This document shows, one piece after another, positions 37,067 to 46,408 of a stretch of 64,000 bases of DNA. The notes under the pieces were generated by a model. It did no database searches. It was not told where the DNA came from and saw only the letters and a program-made list of their open reading frames with translations. Each line of letters starts with the position of its first letter. Position 1 is the stretch's first letter. Origin of the DNA: Candidatus Accumulibacter necessarius (GTDB lineage: Bacteria > Pseudomonadota > Gammaproteobacteria > Burkholderiales > Rhodocyclaceae); assembly GCA_017302435.1 (NCBI GenBank), contig JAFLDL010000008.1, forward strand, positions 1 to 64,000. The letters run 5' to 3'. The position numbers and the translations under genes are program-made.

Positions 37067-38758
37067 ATGGCTCAACTCACGCCGCTGGCCAAGGGGCTGA
37101 TCACCGTTATCGTTCTTGGCGTCGCCGGCTCGCTGGCCTGGAATTTCGGGCTCAAGGAGCGCTTTGCCGGTGGCGAGGCCACGGCAACGAAGCCGGTGGC
37201 TGCCACGCCCGAAACTGCCACCGGGAGCAAGCCGACACCGCCACCCAAGGCGGCGACGGCGGAAGACAGGAATGCGCCGCTCGGCAGTGCCGCCAATCCG
37301 CTCAAGGTCAGTCTGGTCAGTTTTCACGGCTACGCCCCGGCGCTGGTGGCCAACGGCAACGATCTCAACACGCAGCCGGGGTCGATCTACGGCAAACTGG
37401 GGGTCAATGTCCGCTTCGTGATTCAGGACGACATCCCGACGCTGGTTACCATCTTTGAATCCGGCGCCGCACAGTGCGCCTGGCGGACTTCGGATTTCTG
37501 GGCGCAGGAGCAGCCCAACCTGCGTAACGCCGGCCTTGATGGCAAGGCGGTGATGATCGTTGACAACACCCAGGGCGGCGACGCGGTGATCGCCCGTGAG
37601 CCCGCGGTGAAAGCGGTCGAGGATCTGGCGGGTCGCTCGGTGGCGCTGCTGCAGTTCACGCCCTCGCACGGCATGCTGATCGACGCCCTCGACAACTCTT
37701 CGCTGACCGCGCGCAGGAAGGACAGCGTCAAGCTTGTATTCATCAACGCCGAGGAGGGCACCGCCGGCGTGCGCGCTGCCCTCGAATCCGGCGCCGTTGA
37801 AGCGGCCGTGCTGTGGGATCCGGATCTGGCACTGGCCTTGCGCAACGTCAAGGGGGCGCATGTCGTCTACTCGACCAAGACGGCAACCAACCTGATCTTT
37901 GACGTCATGGTCTGCGACGCACGTTTGCTGGCCAAGCCGGAAGGGCAGGCGGTGGTGCAGAAGTTTGTGCAGGGGTGGATGGAAGGCGTGCAGGCAGCGC
38001 GTGCCAACCCCGACAACGCAGTGGAAGCGCTGGTCAGGACGCAGGAGTTCTTCAAGCTGCTCGCCGACAAAGAAGGCCGGCCGTTCGTCAAGAGCCTGTT
38101 CTCCAATCTGGTGTGGACCGGCGTCGAGGACAACGCGCGCATTCTCGGTCTGGCCGGTGGTACCAACCACTACGAGCGGGTCTACAAGCGCTTTGACGAG
38201 ATCTATCGCAAGGCGGGTGCGCTAGCCAATCCCAAGTCGCCGGTGATCGCGCCGCAGGACAGTTTCGACTATCGCTTCATCAAGGCCATGCTCGGGCAGA
38301 ACAAGGCGGCGGCGGAGGCGGCGGCGAAGCCGCAGGAGACCTTCACCCAGTCGGCGCTGAAGGAGGCGACGCAGCAGCAGGCGATGGTCACCAAGCCGGT
38401 GACGGTTGGTTTCGCCTCGGGCAGCGCGGAGCTGACCAAACGGGCGCAGAAGACAGTCGACACGGAAATGGTGCCGTTCATCGAGAACAACGGCAAGGCC
38501 TACTTTGAAGTCAGCGGAAATTCTGATGCGACTGGTGCTCGCGAGGTGAACCTCCGGTTGTCGGCAGCGCGCGCGCGGGCAGTGGTGGACTACCTCGTGA
38601 CGCAATGGGAGTTCCCGCGCGAGCGCTTCAAGATCGTCGGCAACGGCCCGGACCGTCCGCTTTGCGTCGAGGCCAACGCGGCCAATGAAGGGCTGTCGAT
38701 TGAAGATTGCCGGGCAATGAACCGGACGACGCGGGTGGCTGTGTTTGGCGGTCGCTGA
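37067..38758 (+). CDS. Membrane-anchored substrate-binding protein fused to OmpA peptidoglycan-binding domain
   Basis: 563 residues. One N-terminal hydrophobic helix (about 8-27) without a clear cleavage site, then a Pro/Thr/Ala linker, an NMT1/SsuA/NrtA-like periplasmic binding fold (about 78-390: IQDDIPTLVTIFESGAAQCAWRTSDFW; GRSVALLQFTPSHGMLIDAL; VEAAVLWDPDLALAL), a linker, and a C-terminal OmpA-like domain (about 440-560) with the peptidoglycan-binding pattern SDATGAREVNLRLSAARARAVV, including the key Asp and Arg. It would hold a solute receptor between inner membrane and cell wall. The cognate permease and ATPase follow directly. Substrate unknown. Confidence 0.88.
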   Translation: MAQLTPLAKGLITVIVLGVAGSLAWNFGLKERFAGGEATATKPVAATPETATGSKPTPPPKAATAEDRNAPLGSAANPLKVSLVSFHGYAPALVANGNDLNTQPGSIYGKLGVNVRFVIQDDIPTLVTIFESGAAQCAWRTSDFWAQEQPNLRNAGLDGKAVMIVDNTQGGDAVIAREPAVKAVEDLAGRSVALLQFTPSHGMLIDALDNSSLTARRKDSVKLVFINAEEGTAGVRAALESGAVEAAVLWDPDLALALRNVKGAHVVYSTKTATNLIFDVMVCDARLLAKPEGQAVVQKFVQGWMEGVQAARANPDNAVEALVRTQEFFKLLADKEGRPFVKSLFSNLVWTGVEDNARILGLAGGTNHYERVYKRFDEIYRKAGALANPKSPVIAPQDSFDYRFIKAMLGQNKAAAEAAAKPQETFTQSALKEATQQQAMVTKPVTVGFASGSAELTKRAQKTVDTEMVPFIENNGKAYFEVSGNSDATGAREVNLRLSAARARAVVDYLVTQWEFPRERFKIVGNGPDRPLCVEANAANEGLSIEDCRAMNRTTRVAVFGGR

Positions 38759-38778
38759 GTATCGCCTGGATTTGACTG

Positions 38779-39576
38779 ATGATCGAATTCTGGAACCCGT
38801 ACGCGCCGCTGGCTAGCCGGCAGCGGCGCTTGCTCGGCGTCGGTTCGGTGCTGGCGCTGTTGCTCGCGTGGAGCCTGGTGGCGGCGTCGGGACTGGTCAG
38901 TCCGACCAAGCTGCCGGCACCCTGGGATGTGCTCGCTGCGCTGTCGTACCTGAGCTGGCACGAAGGCGACAGCATGCTGTTAACGGCGACGCTGTGGTCG
39001 GTCGGCCGGTTGCTTGTTGCCGGCATGCTGGTGATCGTCATCGGCATTCCCGTCGGTATTGTCATGGGCGCTGCGCCGCAAGTGAACGCCGCCCTGTCGC
39101 CACTGGTCGACCCTTTCCGTTCGGCGCCGGTGGTCGCGCTTCTGCCCATCCTGGTGATGTGGCTGGGCATCGGCGAGACAATGAAGATCGCCTTTCTGTT
39201 CATCGGCGCGGTGGTCTATCTGATTCCGATGGTCCGTGACGCCATCCAGGCGGTACCGCAGAGCTACTGGATTGGCGCCCGCGACCTCGGCGCGACACCG
39301 TGGGAATCTATCTACCGGGCGGTCATTCCGATGGCCATGCCGCGCATCGCCGATGCCGTCATCGTTGCTTTTTCCGTGATGTGGACCTACATCACCGTTG
39401 CTGAATACGTCAATGCGCGCCAGGGGCTCGGGCAGTTGATCCAGAATGCCCGGCGCTTCAGCGCTTGGGATCAGGTGTTCGCCGGCATCATTGTGATCAT
39501 CGCGCTGGCCCTGGCAACCTATCAGTTCATGGTCTGGCTCAAGCGCCGCCTCTATCCGTGGGAGACCCAGCAGTGA
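38779..39576 (+). CDS. ABC transporter permease, SsuC/TauC/NrtB type
   Basis: 265 residues, six membrane helices. It has the BPD_transp_1 fold with the EAA loop ARDLGATPWESIYRAVIPMAMPRI that docks on the ATPase. Residues near 95-130 (LSPLVDPFRSAPVVALLPILVMWLGIGE) match the sulfonate/nitrate/taurine permease family, in line with the binding protein encoded 20 bp upstream. Its stop overlaps the start of the ATPase gene. Confidence 0.93.
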   Translation: MIEFWNPYAPLASRQRRLLGVGSVLALLLAWSLVAASGLVSPTKLPAPWDVLAALSYLSWHEGDSMLLTATLWSVGRLLVAGMLVIVIGIPVGIVMGAAPQVNAALSPLVDPFRSAPVVALLPILVMWLGIGETMKIAFLFIGAVVYLIPMVRDAIQAVPQSYWIGARDLGATPWESIYRAVIPMAMPRIADAVIVAFSVMWTYITVAEYVNARQGLGQLIQNARRFSAWDQVFAGIIVIIALALATYQFMVWLKRRLYPWETQQ

Positions 39577-40448
39577 GCTCGGGCATGGAGAAACCAGCTG
39601 CTGCTGCGGGCACGGGGGCTGCGGCCAAGTCCTTGTCGGTGGTTCTCAGGGACATCGTGCAGGAGTACCCGACGCCTGGCGGGAACCTGACGCGCGTCAT
39701 CGACAGGGTTTCCCTCAGCTTCGACCAGCCGGGCATCAATATGCTGCTCGGGCCCTCCGGCTGCGGCAAGAGTACCCTGCTTCACATGCTCGGCGGGGTG
39801 CGGCCGATGGGCGTCGATACGCCGACTGCGGGGGCAGTGTTGATCGATGGTGTCGAGTGTCACGGTCCGCACGACGATGCGGTGATGGTCTTTCAGCGCT
39901 ATGCCAATCGGCCGGATCTGACGGTGTTCGACAACGTGGCCTTTCCGTTTCGGCTCAAGCTCTGGAAATCGCTTGTGCCGGAAGTGGAGTGGCGCCAGCG
40001 CGTCGCTGAAATCCTCAAGGCGGTTGGTCTTTCCGACAAGTTGGGTCTGCGTCCGGCGCAGCTCTCGGGTGGCCAGAACCAGCGCGTGGCGCTGGCGCGT
40101 GCGCTCGTTCTGCGACCACGCATTCTGCTGATGGACGAACCCTTCGGGGCGCTGGATGCGCAAACGCGTGATGAAATGCAGCGGCTGTTGATCGAGTTGT
40201 ACCAGTCCTGGCCATGTCTGGTGGTCTTCGTAACGCACGATGTGACCGAGGCGCTGGTGCTCGGTGACCGTGTCATCGTCCTGTCCACCCAACCAGCCCG
40301 CGTCGCCGACGATTTCGTGATCAGCGAAGAGAGGCCGCGCTCAGCCAGCTGGCAGCGCTCGCGCGAAGCGCAGGCGCTCGAGGAGCGGATACTCGAACAA
40401 CTGCATCAAGCCAGTCCCGGCAAGGGTCAGGTCAGGGTGACGGTGTAA
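39573..40448 (+). CDS. ABC transporter ATP-binding protein, SsuB/TauB/NrtD type
   Basis: 291 residues from a GTG at 39573 with GGAG 8 bp upstream, overlapping the permease stop (GTGA); an ATG at 39585 is the alternative. Walker A GPSGCGKST, Q-loop VFQ, signature LSGGQNQRVALARAL, Walker B RILLMDEPFGALDAQT, switch His in FVTHDVTEAL. An N-terminal extension of about 20 Ala/Gly-rich residues precedes the domain. It energises the permease just upstream. Confidence 0.94.
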   Translation: MSSGMEKPAAAAGTGAAAKSLSVVLRDIVQEYPTPGGNLTRVIDRVSLSFDQPGINMLLGPSGCGKSTLLHMLGGVRPMGVDTPTAGAVLIDGVECHGPHDDAVMVFQRYANRPDLTVFDNVAFPFRLKLWKSLVPEVEWRQRVAEILKAVGLSDKLGLRPAQLSGGQNQRVALARALVLRPRILLMDEPFGALDAQTRDEMQRLLIELYQSWPCLVVFVTHDVTEALVLGDRVIVLSTQPARVADDFVISEERPRSASWQRSREAQALEERILEQLHQASPGKGQVRVTV

Positions 40449-40450
40449 CC

Positions 40451-41335
40451 GTGGCCGAGGAGAAGCCCTCCTATGTCAGGGAAGTTCTGACCAGTCAGAC
40501 CAATCTCTACGCCTTTCTCGGTTCGCTGGCGGTGGGTGCGGTACTCTCCATTCCCTTCGGTTTCGGCGTTGGCGTGGTGCCGCTTATCGCGTTTGCTGCC
40601 GGCGATATCCTCGCCGCACTGCACATTCCGTCGCTGCCGACCTTTCGCGACAAAGTGGATCGTCGCTGGCGGGCGAGGGTTCGCCAGGCTTCGCGCGAGC
40701 AGTTGATGATGGAGATTCAGAAGCGTTCCGGCAAGCGGACGCTTCCCTCGGCGAACTTGCGCACGTATCAGCGCATGTACGAACGCGTGCAGTCGCTCTA
40801 CCAGCGTGCCGACACCGGACATGGCCGTCTGGCCTACCGTGATGTCGAGCAGCTGGACGACGTGACACTCGAGTACCTGGCGCTGTGGCTGGCGCTCCTG
40901 GTCATGGACGACCGCGCCGAGTCGGTCAATCTACGCGAGGTCGAACTCAAGGTGGCGGCGCTCGAAAGGGAACTGGCGGCCCCGCGTCCCGGCACCGATC
41001 TGCGGCAATTGCAGAAGGCGCGTGCTGATTACGTGGCGATCATCGAGCGGCACAACCGTATGCTCAGCCGCCGGCGAGCACTCGAGGCGGCGATGCTGTC
41101 GATGCCTGACCAGCTCGACGAGATCTATCAGACGATCATGACGCTGCCGGTGACGGAAGACGTCGGCACGCGGCTTGAGGAGGCGATTGGCAAGCTGCGG
41201 CTGCAGGAAGACATCGAGGCTGACCTCGCCAGTGATCTTGCCGATGCCGTGCCGGGTGTCGCGATGCCGACCCCAGCAGCCGTTGCGCGGCAACGGCGTC
41301 TGGTGGCCGTAGGCAGCAGCAGCCGGGCGGGCTAG
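40451..41335 (+). CDS. Membrane-hairpin coiled-coil protein of the PspA/AAA operon
   Basis: 294 residues from a GTG at 40451, 2 bp after the ATPase stop. Two adjacent N-terminal hydrophobic segments (about 18-38 and 40-58, LYAFLGSLAVGAVLSIPFGFGVGVVPLIAFAAGDI) form a probable membrane hairpin. The rest is helical and charged with coiled-coil character (about 100-250). No known family was recognised. Place in the operon, between ABC and PspA genes, suggests that it links membrane and cytoplasmic parts. Confidence 0.82.
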   Translation: MAEEKPSYVREVLTSQTNLYAFLGSLAVGAVLSIPFGFGVGVVPLIAFAAGDILAALHIPSLPTFRDKVDRRWRARVRQASREQLMMEIQKRSGKRTLPSANLRTYQRMYERVQSLYQRADTGHGRLAYRDVEQLDDVTLEYLALWLALLVMDDRAESVNLREVELKVAALERELAAPRPGTDLRQLQKARADYVAIIERHNRMLSRRRALEAAMLSMPDQLDEIYQTIMTLPVTEDVGTRLEEAIGKLRLQEDIEADLASDLADAVPGVAMPTPAAVARQRRLVAVGSSSRAG

Positions 41336-41443
41336 CAGGGCGATCCTGCCGATTCGCCAGCGATGGCCAGCGATTTGAAGAGGCTCAGCTTCATTGGGTA
41401 AACAAGTATGGCCGGCGGACCGGCTGACGAAAGGAAGAACGCG

Positions 41444-42154
41444 ATGGCTGACATCAATTTTCTTGGACGCCTGTCCAATTTATGGTCGGGTTTTGTCTCT
41501 CTATGGATCACCGATGTCGAGAAGCGGCATCCCGAAATCGCTTACCAGAACGCCATAGACTCGATGGTCGAGAAGTACGGCAAGCTGAAGAGCGCCACTG
41601 CCGCGATCATGCGCCGACGCGAGGAGATCTCGGCGCGGCTGGAAAGCGAGCGATCGGAACTCGCCGCGATCTCGGCCGACCTCAATGCGGCGCTGGCCAC
41701 CGGCCAGGACGAACTCGGCATCGTGCTGATCCAGAAGAAGAACGCACTCGAGGCCAGTCTCAAGACGCTGGAGCAGGAAATGGAACAGGCCCGCGGTGAC
41801 GCGCAGGAGGCGAAGGATTCGCTGATTCAGGTCAAGGCCGAAATCCAGAAGCTGAAAGACGAAAAGGATCGCATGCTGGCGCAGATGCACAGCGCGCAGG
41901 CGCGGCTGAAGATTCAGAACCAGCTCGACGGCCTGTCGGTCGATGCCGAGGTGCGGGCGCTCGACAACGTCCGAGAACACATCAAGAACACCGTCGCCGA
42001 GGCCAAGATGGGCAGCGAACTGCGCGACTCCGACCTCGATGTCAAGCTTGCCAAGCTGCGGCAGAGCAGCGGCGCGATCACTGCCCGCCAGCAGCTCGAA
42101 GAGATGAAGCGCGCGCGCAGCGCGCAGACCGATAGCGCCGGCAAGTCGATGTGA
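41444..42154 (+). CDS. PspA/IM30 family protein
   Basis: 236 residues from the ATG at 41444, preceded by AAGGAAG; an upstream in-frame ATG at 41408 lacks a site. The opening [39 protein letters not shown] and the long alternating-charge coiled coil (about 35-180) are those of the PspA/IM30 (Vipp1) superfamily, which polymerises on inner membranes as ESCRT-III-like filaments. It differs from the stress PspA encoded beside pspBC in the N-terminal helix. The partner AAA+ ATPase follows. Confidence 0.85.
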   Translation: MADINFLGRLSNLWSGFVSLWITDVEKRHPEIAYQNAIDSMVEKYGKLKSATAAIMRRREEISARLESERSELAAISADLNAALATGQDELGIVLIQKKNALEASLKTLEQEMEQARGDAQEAKDSLIQVKAEIQKLKDEKDRMLAQMHSAQARLKIQNQLDGLSVDAEVRALDNVREHIKNTVAEAKMGSELRDSDLDVKLAKLRQSSGAITARQQLEEMKRARSAQTDSAGKSM

Positions 42155-42203
42155 TGTGTTGTTTGATACGGGATGTAGGCGGCTTCCCCGCCCGGGTCTG
42201 TGC

Positions 42204-44135
42204 GTGAGTCCTGAGAGCAACGGCCGCCCGGCGCTGCCGGCATGGGCCGAAACCCTGCGCCAGAAATATCTGGCTGGCGAGGCGTCGGTGTTCGTGCTGT
42301 ATCGCAACGTCTTTGACCGCTATCAGGTGGGCGAACGCTACTACACGCTGCTGCCCTTCCTCAGCGAGGTGCTGCTCAAGGACAACAAGCAGCACATCTT
42401 CGAGCTGAGCATCGACCGCGGCGTGCGCGTCATTAAGGGCGGGAGTGCGGAAGAAAAGGCCGAACTCTACCGCCATCTCGAAGGCAAGGGGCTGACCGGG
42501 ATCTTCGAGTCGCTCGAACGCCAGATGCGCGAGCAACGTTCCAGCGCGCTGCTGATTCCCTATGCCGGCACTATCTTCCCCGCGGCGGAGTTGCACTTCC
42601 TCTCGCTGGAGGAACGCGGTGCCTTCACGGCGCTGCATCGCTGGTCGCTTGACGAGCAGTTTGCCGATCGCGACAACGTCGTCATCCTGGTCAGCGAATC
42701 GCTGGCCGATGTCAGCCCGGCATTGCTGACGCATCCGCGCGTCGTGGCGATCGAGCTGCCGATGCCTGATCGTGCCAACCGGCACGCGGCCATCCGGCAC
42801 TACGCGCCAGGCATGCAGGCGGCTGAGACTGCACAGCTGGCCGACCAGACCGCCGGCCTGCGCCTGATACAACTGGCCAGCATCGTCGCCAGCGAGGCGC
42901 CGCAGGCTATGAGTCAGGCGCAGCGGCGGACGCTGATTGCCGGCCTGCTGCAGGGCAGCCCGCAGGCCGCCGAGCGCGCCGAGAAGCTGGCTGCGATCAC
43001 CGCCGGCATGACCCCTGGCGAAATCCGTCAGCTCGTCGATCCGACGCGTGCACTGCCCGAGAACAGCGATCCGGCGAGCGAGATGATGGCCGTGGTTCGC
43101 CAGCGCAAACGCGAGCTGATCGAAAAGGAATGCGCCGGTCTGATCGAATTCATCGAACCGCGCCATGGCCTCGAGACGGTGGGCGGTAATGCGCACATAA
43201 AGGGCGAATTGCTCGACATCGCGCGCCTGATCGTCAGCGGCGACCGTGCCCGGGCGCCAATGGGGCTGCTCGCGGTAGGCCCGATGGGCGCCGGAAAGAC
43301 CTTCGTCATCAAGGCCTTCCTCAAGGAGGCGGGGCTATCCGGTATCGCCTTGAAGAACTTTCGCTCGAAATGGGTTGGCTCGACCGAGGCCAATCTCGAC
43401 CGCGTCCTGGCGACGGTGAAGGCGATGGGACCGATCGCCCTGGTCATTGACGAAGGCGATCGCAGCTTCGGCAAGCAAGGCGACGATGCCGACGGCGGCA
43501 CCAGTTCGCGCGTCATTGCCCGACTTAAGGAGTTCATGTCCGATCCGGAGAATCGCGGCCAGGTGCTGTTCATCCTGATGACCAACCGTCCCGACAAGCT
43601 CGATACCGACGTCAAACGCCCAGGTCGCCTTGACCGGAAGATTCCCTTCTTTTACGCCGAGACCGCGGCCGAGCGCGCCGCCGTCGTCAGCGCGGTCTTT
43701 CGGCGCTACGACGTTTCGGTGGACCTCCCGGAAGACAGCCTGGTCGCCGCCTGTGAGGCGCTCGCAGGCTATTCCAACGCCGACCTCGAAGCGCTTGCCT
43801 TGCTCGCCGCCGAGTTTGCCGAGCGTACGGAGCATAGGGAGGGTTCCGCTACGCCGCTGCCTGCGACGGTCGATTCGCGCACGCGCGCGGGAGAAACTGC
43901 AGCACCCGTGGCGGCCGCGAGTTCCGCCGTCATCCCGGCCGTCAACGCGGCGATTCTCGCCCGCGCCATCGACGATTTCATGCCACCGCAGGAAACGACC
44001 ATGGTGCGCTACATGGAGATGCTGGCGGTGGCGGAAACATCACGGCGCTCGTTGCTGCCGCAACGTTTCCGGTCGCTCTCCGCAGGCGAGGTGCAGGAAC
44101 AGCTTGCCGAACTGCGCCGCCAGATCCACTCTTGA
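42204..44135 (+). CDS. AAA+ ATPase of the PspA-linked operon
   Basis: 643 residues from the GTG at 42204; a GTG at 42156 is in frame but adds 16 residues that look non-coding. The N-terminal half (about 15-290) resembles a AAA fold without a Walker A motif. The C-terminal half has Walker A GPMGAGKT (about 359), Walker B ALVIDEGD (about 412), sensor 1 Asn in LMTN (about 461), arginine-finger-like [12 protein letters not shown] and a lid domain (SNADLEAL). The pore-loop region shows KWVGSTEAN, as in FtsH/p97-type ATPases. A remodelling partner of the PspA-like protein is the likely role. Confidence 0.88.
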   Translation: MSPESNGRPALPAWAETLRQKYLAGEASVFVLYRNVFDRYQVGERYYTLLPFLSEVLLKDNKQHIFELSIDRGVRVIKGGSAEEKAELYRHLEGKGLTGIFESLERQMREQRSSALLIPYAGTIFPAAELHFLSLEERGAFTALHRWSLDEQFADRDNVVILVSESLADVSPALLTHPRVVAIELPMPDRANRHAAIRHYAPGMQAAETAQLADQTAGLRLIQLASIVASEAPQAMSQAQRRTLIAGLLQGSPQAAERAEKLAAITAGMTPGEIRQLVDPTRALPENSDPASEMMAVVRQRKRELIEKECAGLIEFIEPRHGLETVGGNAHIKGELLDIARLIVSGDRARAPMGLLAVGPMGAGKTFVIKAFLKEAGLSGIALKNFRSKWVGSTEANLDRVLATVKAMGPIALVIDEGDRSFGKQGDDADGGTSSRVIARLKEFMSDPENRGQVLFILMTNRPDKLDTDVKRPGRLDRKIPFFYAETAAERAAVVSAVFRRYDVSVDLPEDSLVAACEALAGYSNADLEALALLAAEFAERTEHREGSATPLPATVDSRTRAGETAAPVAAASSAVIPAVNAAILARAIDDFMPPQETTMVRYMEMLAVAETSRRSLLPQRFRSLSAGEVQEQLAELRRQIHS

Positions 44136-44145
44136 AGGAGTTCGT

Positions 44146-44598
44146 ATGTTCCCCCTGCTCGAAAACGTATCCCTCAATGCCGACCAGATCCTTGCTGCAA
44201 CGCGCCTCTTGTTGCGTATCGCGCATGTCGATGGCGCCAGGACTGCCGAGGAAGTGGCGCTGATTCGCTGGTTTCATGACGGCGGCCGCGGCGCCAGCGT
44301 CGACTGGCCGGCCTTTGACACCCTGCAGGCGACCGGGCAGGGAGGCGATCTCGCCGAGACCTTCGGCGAGTCTGGGCAGCGCGACCTGGTGCTTGCCACC
44401 TGCCTGATGGTCGCCTATGCCGACGGTGCCCTGACTGCTGAGGAACTGGCTGCCGTGCGTGGCGTGGCAGAGGAAATCGGCACTCCAACAGGCCGCGTCG
44501 ACGAGCTTCTGGCGCTTGTGAAGGACTACATGCTGGCGCAGCTGGCGCGGCTTCCCGACGCCGGTTCGGTGGCGGTGGTGGCGCGCGAGCTTGGCTGA
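44146..44598 (+). CDS. TerB-like domain protein
   Basis: 150 residues from the ATG at 44146 with GAAGGAG 5 bp upstream, 10 bp after the ATPase stop. All-helical, with two copies of the TerB/DjlA metal-binding-like motif: AHVDGARTAEEVALI and AYADGALTAEELAAV (Asp-Gly, then Glu on the next helix). TerB-family proteins work at the inner membrane in tellurite-type stress systems. It ends the operon. Confidence 0.8.
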   Translation: MFPLLENVSLNADQILAATRLLLRIAHVDGARTAEEVALIRWFHDGGRGASVDWPAFDTLQATGQGGDLAETFGESGQRDLVLATCLMVAYADGALTAEELAAVRGVAEEIGTPTGRVDELLALVKDYMLAQLARLPDAGSVAVVARELG

Positions 44599-44615
44599 CG
44601 TTTGCTCTCCCTGCC

Positions 44616-44940
44616 ATGGCCTTGGCATCAGTTCTGGCAAAAACCAAGCAGAGCGGGGCCTTGAAGCTTGGCTACCGCGAGAATTCGATACCGTCTTCCT
44701 TCGTCGGTGACGACAAGCAGCCCCGCAGCAAACAAGGTTCCTGACCTCGACGGAGCGTTGAAGGCGGCGAACGGCAAGACGCCACCAGCCTACGCCGTGG
44801 ATCGCGCCGTGCTGGTCACAACGGCGCTGGTCAGGGGGCAGGGGCAGACGTTCGCGCTTGCCTACCTGCCGTTCACCTGCGAACCTTACGGCTTGACGAT
44901 GCGTCGGGATGCGGTTTTCAATCCATCCGCTCGGCCCGCA
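44616..44940 (+). pseudogene. Decayed glutamate/aspartate ABC transporter binding protein (GltI type)
   Basis: Two pieces in different frames. 44616-44744 reads LASVLAKTKQSGALKLGYRENSIPSSFVGDDKQP, the start of a mature GltI/SBP_bac_3 protein, then stops. In the +1 frame, 44745-44930 reads GKTPPAYAVDRAVLVTTAL ... [13 protein letters not shown], matching the C-terminal part (EPYGLMLRRDD in GltI). The middle is deleted. Its end runs into the xth stop on the opposite strand. Confidence 0.7.
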
Positions 44941-45718
44941 GTGGGTATTCGTAGTCGATGGTCAGGGGGGCGTGATCGCTGAACCGCTGTCCCTTAAAGA
45001 CCGCCGCTCGCTTCGCCTGGCTACTGATGAGCGGGGTGGCAAGCTGATAGTCCAGCCGCCAGCCGACGTTGTTGGCCCAGGCTTGACCACGATTTGACCA
45101 CCAGGTGTAGGCGTCTTCGGTGGCGACGGGATGTAGTTTTCGGTAAACGTCGCACCAGCCGCCCTCGTCGAGCAGTCGGCTTACCCAGGCGCGTTCCTCG
45201 GGCAGAAAACCCGAATTCTTGCGGTTGCTCCGCCAGTTCTTGAGGTCAATCTCCTGATGGGCGATGTTCCAGTCGCCGCAGACGATCACGTCACGACCAC
45301 TCGAGGCGAGTTCAAGGAGATGGGGATAGATCAGGTCCATGAAGCGGAACTTGGCTTCCTGCCGTTGCTCGGAACTCGAGCCAGACGGCTGATAGAGCGA
45401 CACTACCGACAGATTGCCGAAGTCGGCGCGCAGGTAGCGTCCTTCGAGGTCGAACTCCGTGTCTCCGAGCAGGTTGACAAGTCTATCCGGCTTCACACGG
45501 CACCACAGGCCGACGCCACTGTAGCCTTTTCTCTCGGCGCAGCGGTAGTAAGCATAGAGACCAGCCGGCGTCTTCATTTCTTCATCGAGATCTGCATGCT
45601 GGGCTTTCAATTCCTGGACGCACACGACGTCCGGATTCTGCGCCCTGGCCCAGGAGAGCAGCCCCTTGCGCCATGCTGAGCGAATACCATTGAGGTTCAG
45701 CGTAATGATGCGTAACAT
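44918..45718 (-). CDS. xth: Exodeoxyribonuclease III
   Basis: 266 residues from the ATG at 45718; the frame is open upstream through pyrE but without similarity. EEP-fold AP endonuclease and 3'-5' exonuclease. It opens [15 protein letters not shown], with the metal Glu in CVQELKAQ, the catalytic Asp/Asn in CGDWNIAH, and the end motif [11 protein letters not shown] (His). Role in base-excision repair. It is divergent from pyrE, 42 bp apart. Confidence 0.96.
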   Translation of the reverse strand: MLRIITLNLNGIRSAWRKGLLSWARAQNPDVVCVQELKAQHADLDEEMKTPAGLYAYYRCAERKGYSGVGLWCRVKPDRLVNLLGDTEFDLEGRYLRADFGNLSVVSLYQPSGSSSEQRQEAKFRFMDLIYPHLLELASSGRDVIVCGDWNIAHQEIDLKNWRSNRKNSGFLPEERAWVSRLLDEGGWCDVYRKLHPVATEDAYTWWSNRGQAWANNVGWRLDYQLATPLISSQAKRAAVFKGQRFSDHAPLTIDYEYPLRAERMD

Positions 45719-45760
45719 AGGGCCCCGGTGCCGGAAACGGTTTTGAAGGAAGCAGGTTGC

Positions 45761-46408
45761 ATGGACTTTCGGCAGGAATTCATCGAGTTTGCGGTCGCTC
45801 AGGACGTTCTCCGCTTTGGCGAGTTCAGGACCAAGGGCGGGCGTTTGTCGCCCTATTTCTTCAACGCGGGCCTGTTCAATGACGGCGCGGCACTGGGCCG
45901 GCTGGCGGAATTCTACGCCAAGGCGATTGCCGCCAGTGGGATCGAGGTCGACGCATTGTTCGGTCCGGCCTACAAGGGCATCCCGCTGGTCGCTGCGATT
46001 GCCATTGCGCTGGCGCGGGCCGGGCGCAATCTGCCGTTCTCGTTCAATCGCAAGGAAGCCAAGGATCACGGCGAAGGGGGGAGTATCGTCGGCGCTCCAT
46101 TGGCGGGTCGCGTGCTGATCATTGATGATGTGATTACCGCTGGTACCTCGGTGCGCGAGTCGGTGGAGCTGATTCGTGCCGCGGGCGCTACTCCCTGCGG
46201 TGTCGTGATCGCCCTTGATCGCATGGAGCGAGGCAGCGGACAGCTGTCTGCGGTGCAGGAGGTTGAGCGGGATTACGGTATCCCGGTACTCGCCGTTGCC
46301 AGTCTTGATGACCTGCTGAGCTTCCTCCGTCAGTGCCCGGATTTCAAGCAGAAAGAGGCAGCCGTGGCTCACTATCGGCAGGAGTATGGCCTTGCGTACG
46401 GCGGCTAA
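45761..46408 (+). CDS. pyrE: Orotate phosphoribosyltransferase
   Basis: 215 residues from the ATG at 45761 after AAGGAAGCAGG. It forms orotidine 5'-monophosphate from orotate and PRPP. The PRPP motif [12 protein letters not shown] is intact, as is the [11 protein letters not shown] loop; the Lys/His flexible loop appears as [12 protein letters not shown]. It overlaps the next gene by 23 bp. Confidence 0.97.
   Translation: MDFRQEFIEFAVAQDVLRFGEFRTKGGRLSPYFFNAGLFNDGAALGRLAEFYAKAIAASGIEVDALFGPAYKGIPLVAAIAIALARAGRNLPFSFNRKEAKDHGEGGSIVGAPLAGRVLIIDDVITAGTSVRESVELIRAAGATPCGVVIALDRMERGSGQLSAVQEVERDYGIPVLAVASLDDLLSFLRQCPDFKQKEAAVAHYRQEYGLAYGG

Noticed and set aside
42156-42203. Upstream GTG start for the AAA+ protein
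   Set aside because: The 16 added residues ([13 protein letters not shown]...) do not look like part of the domain and no ribosome-binding site precedes them.
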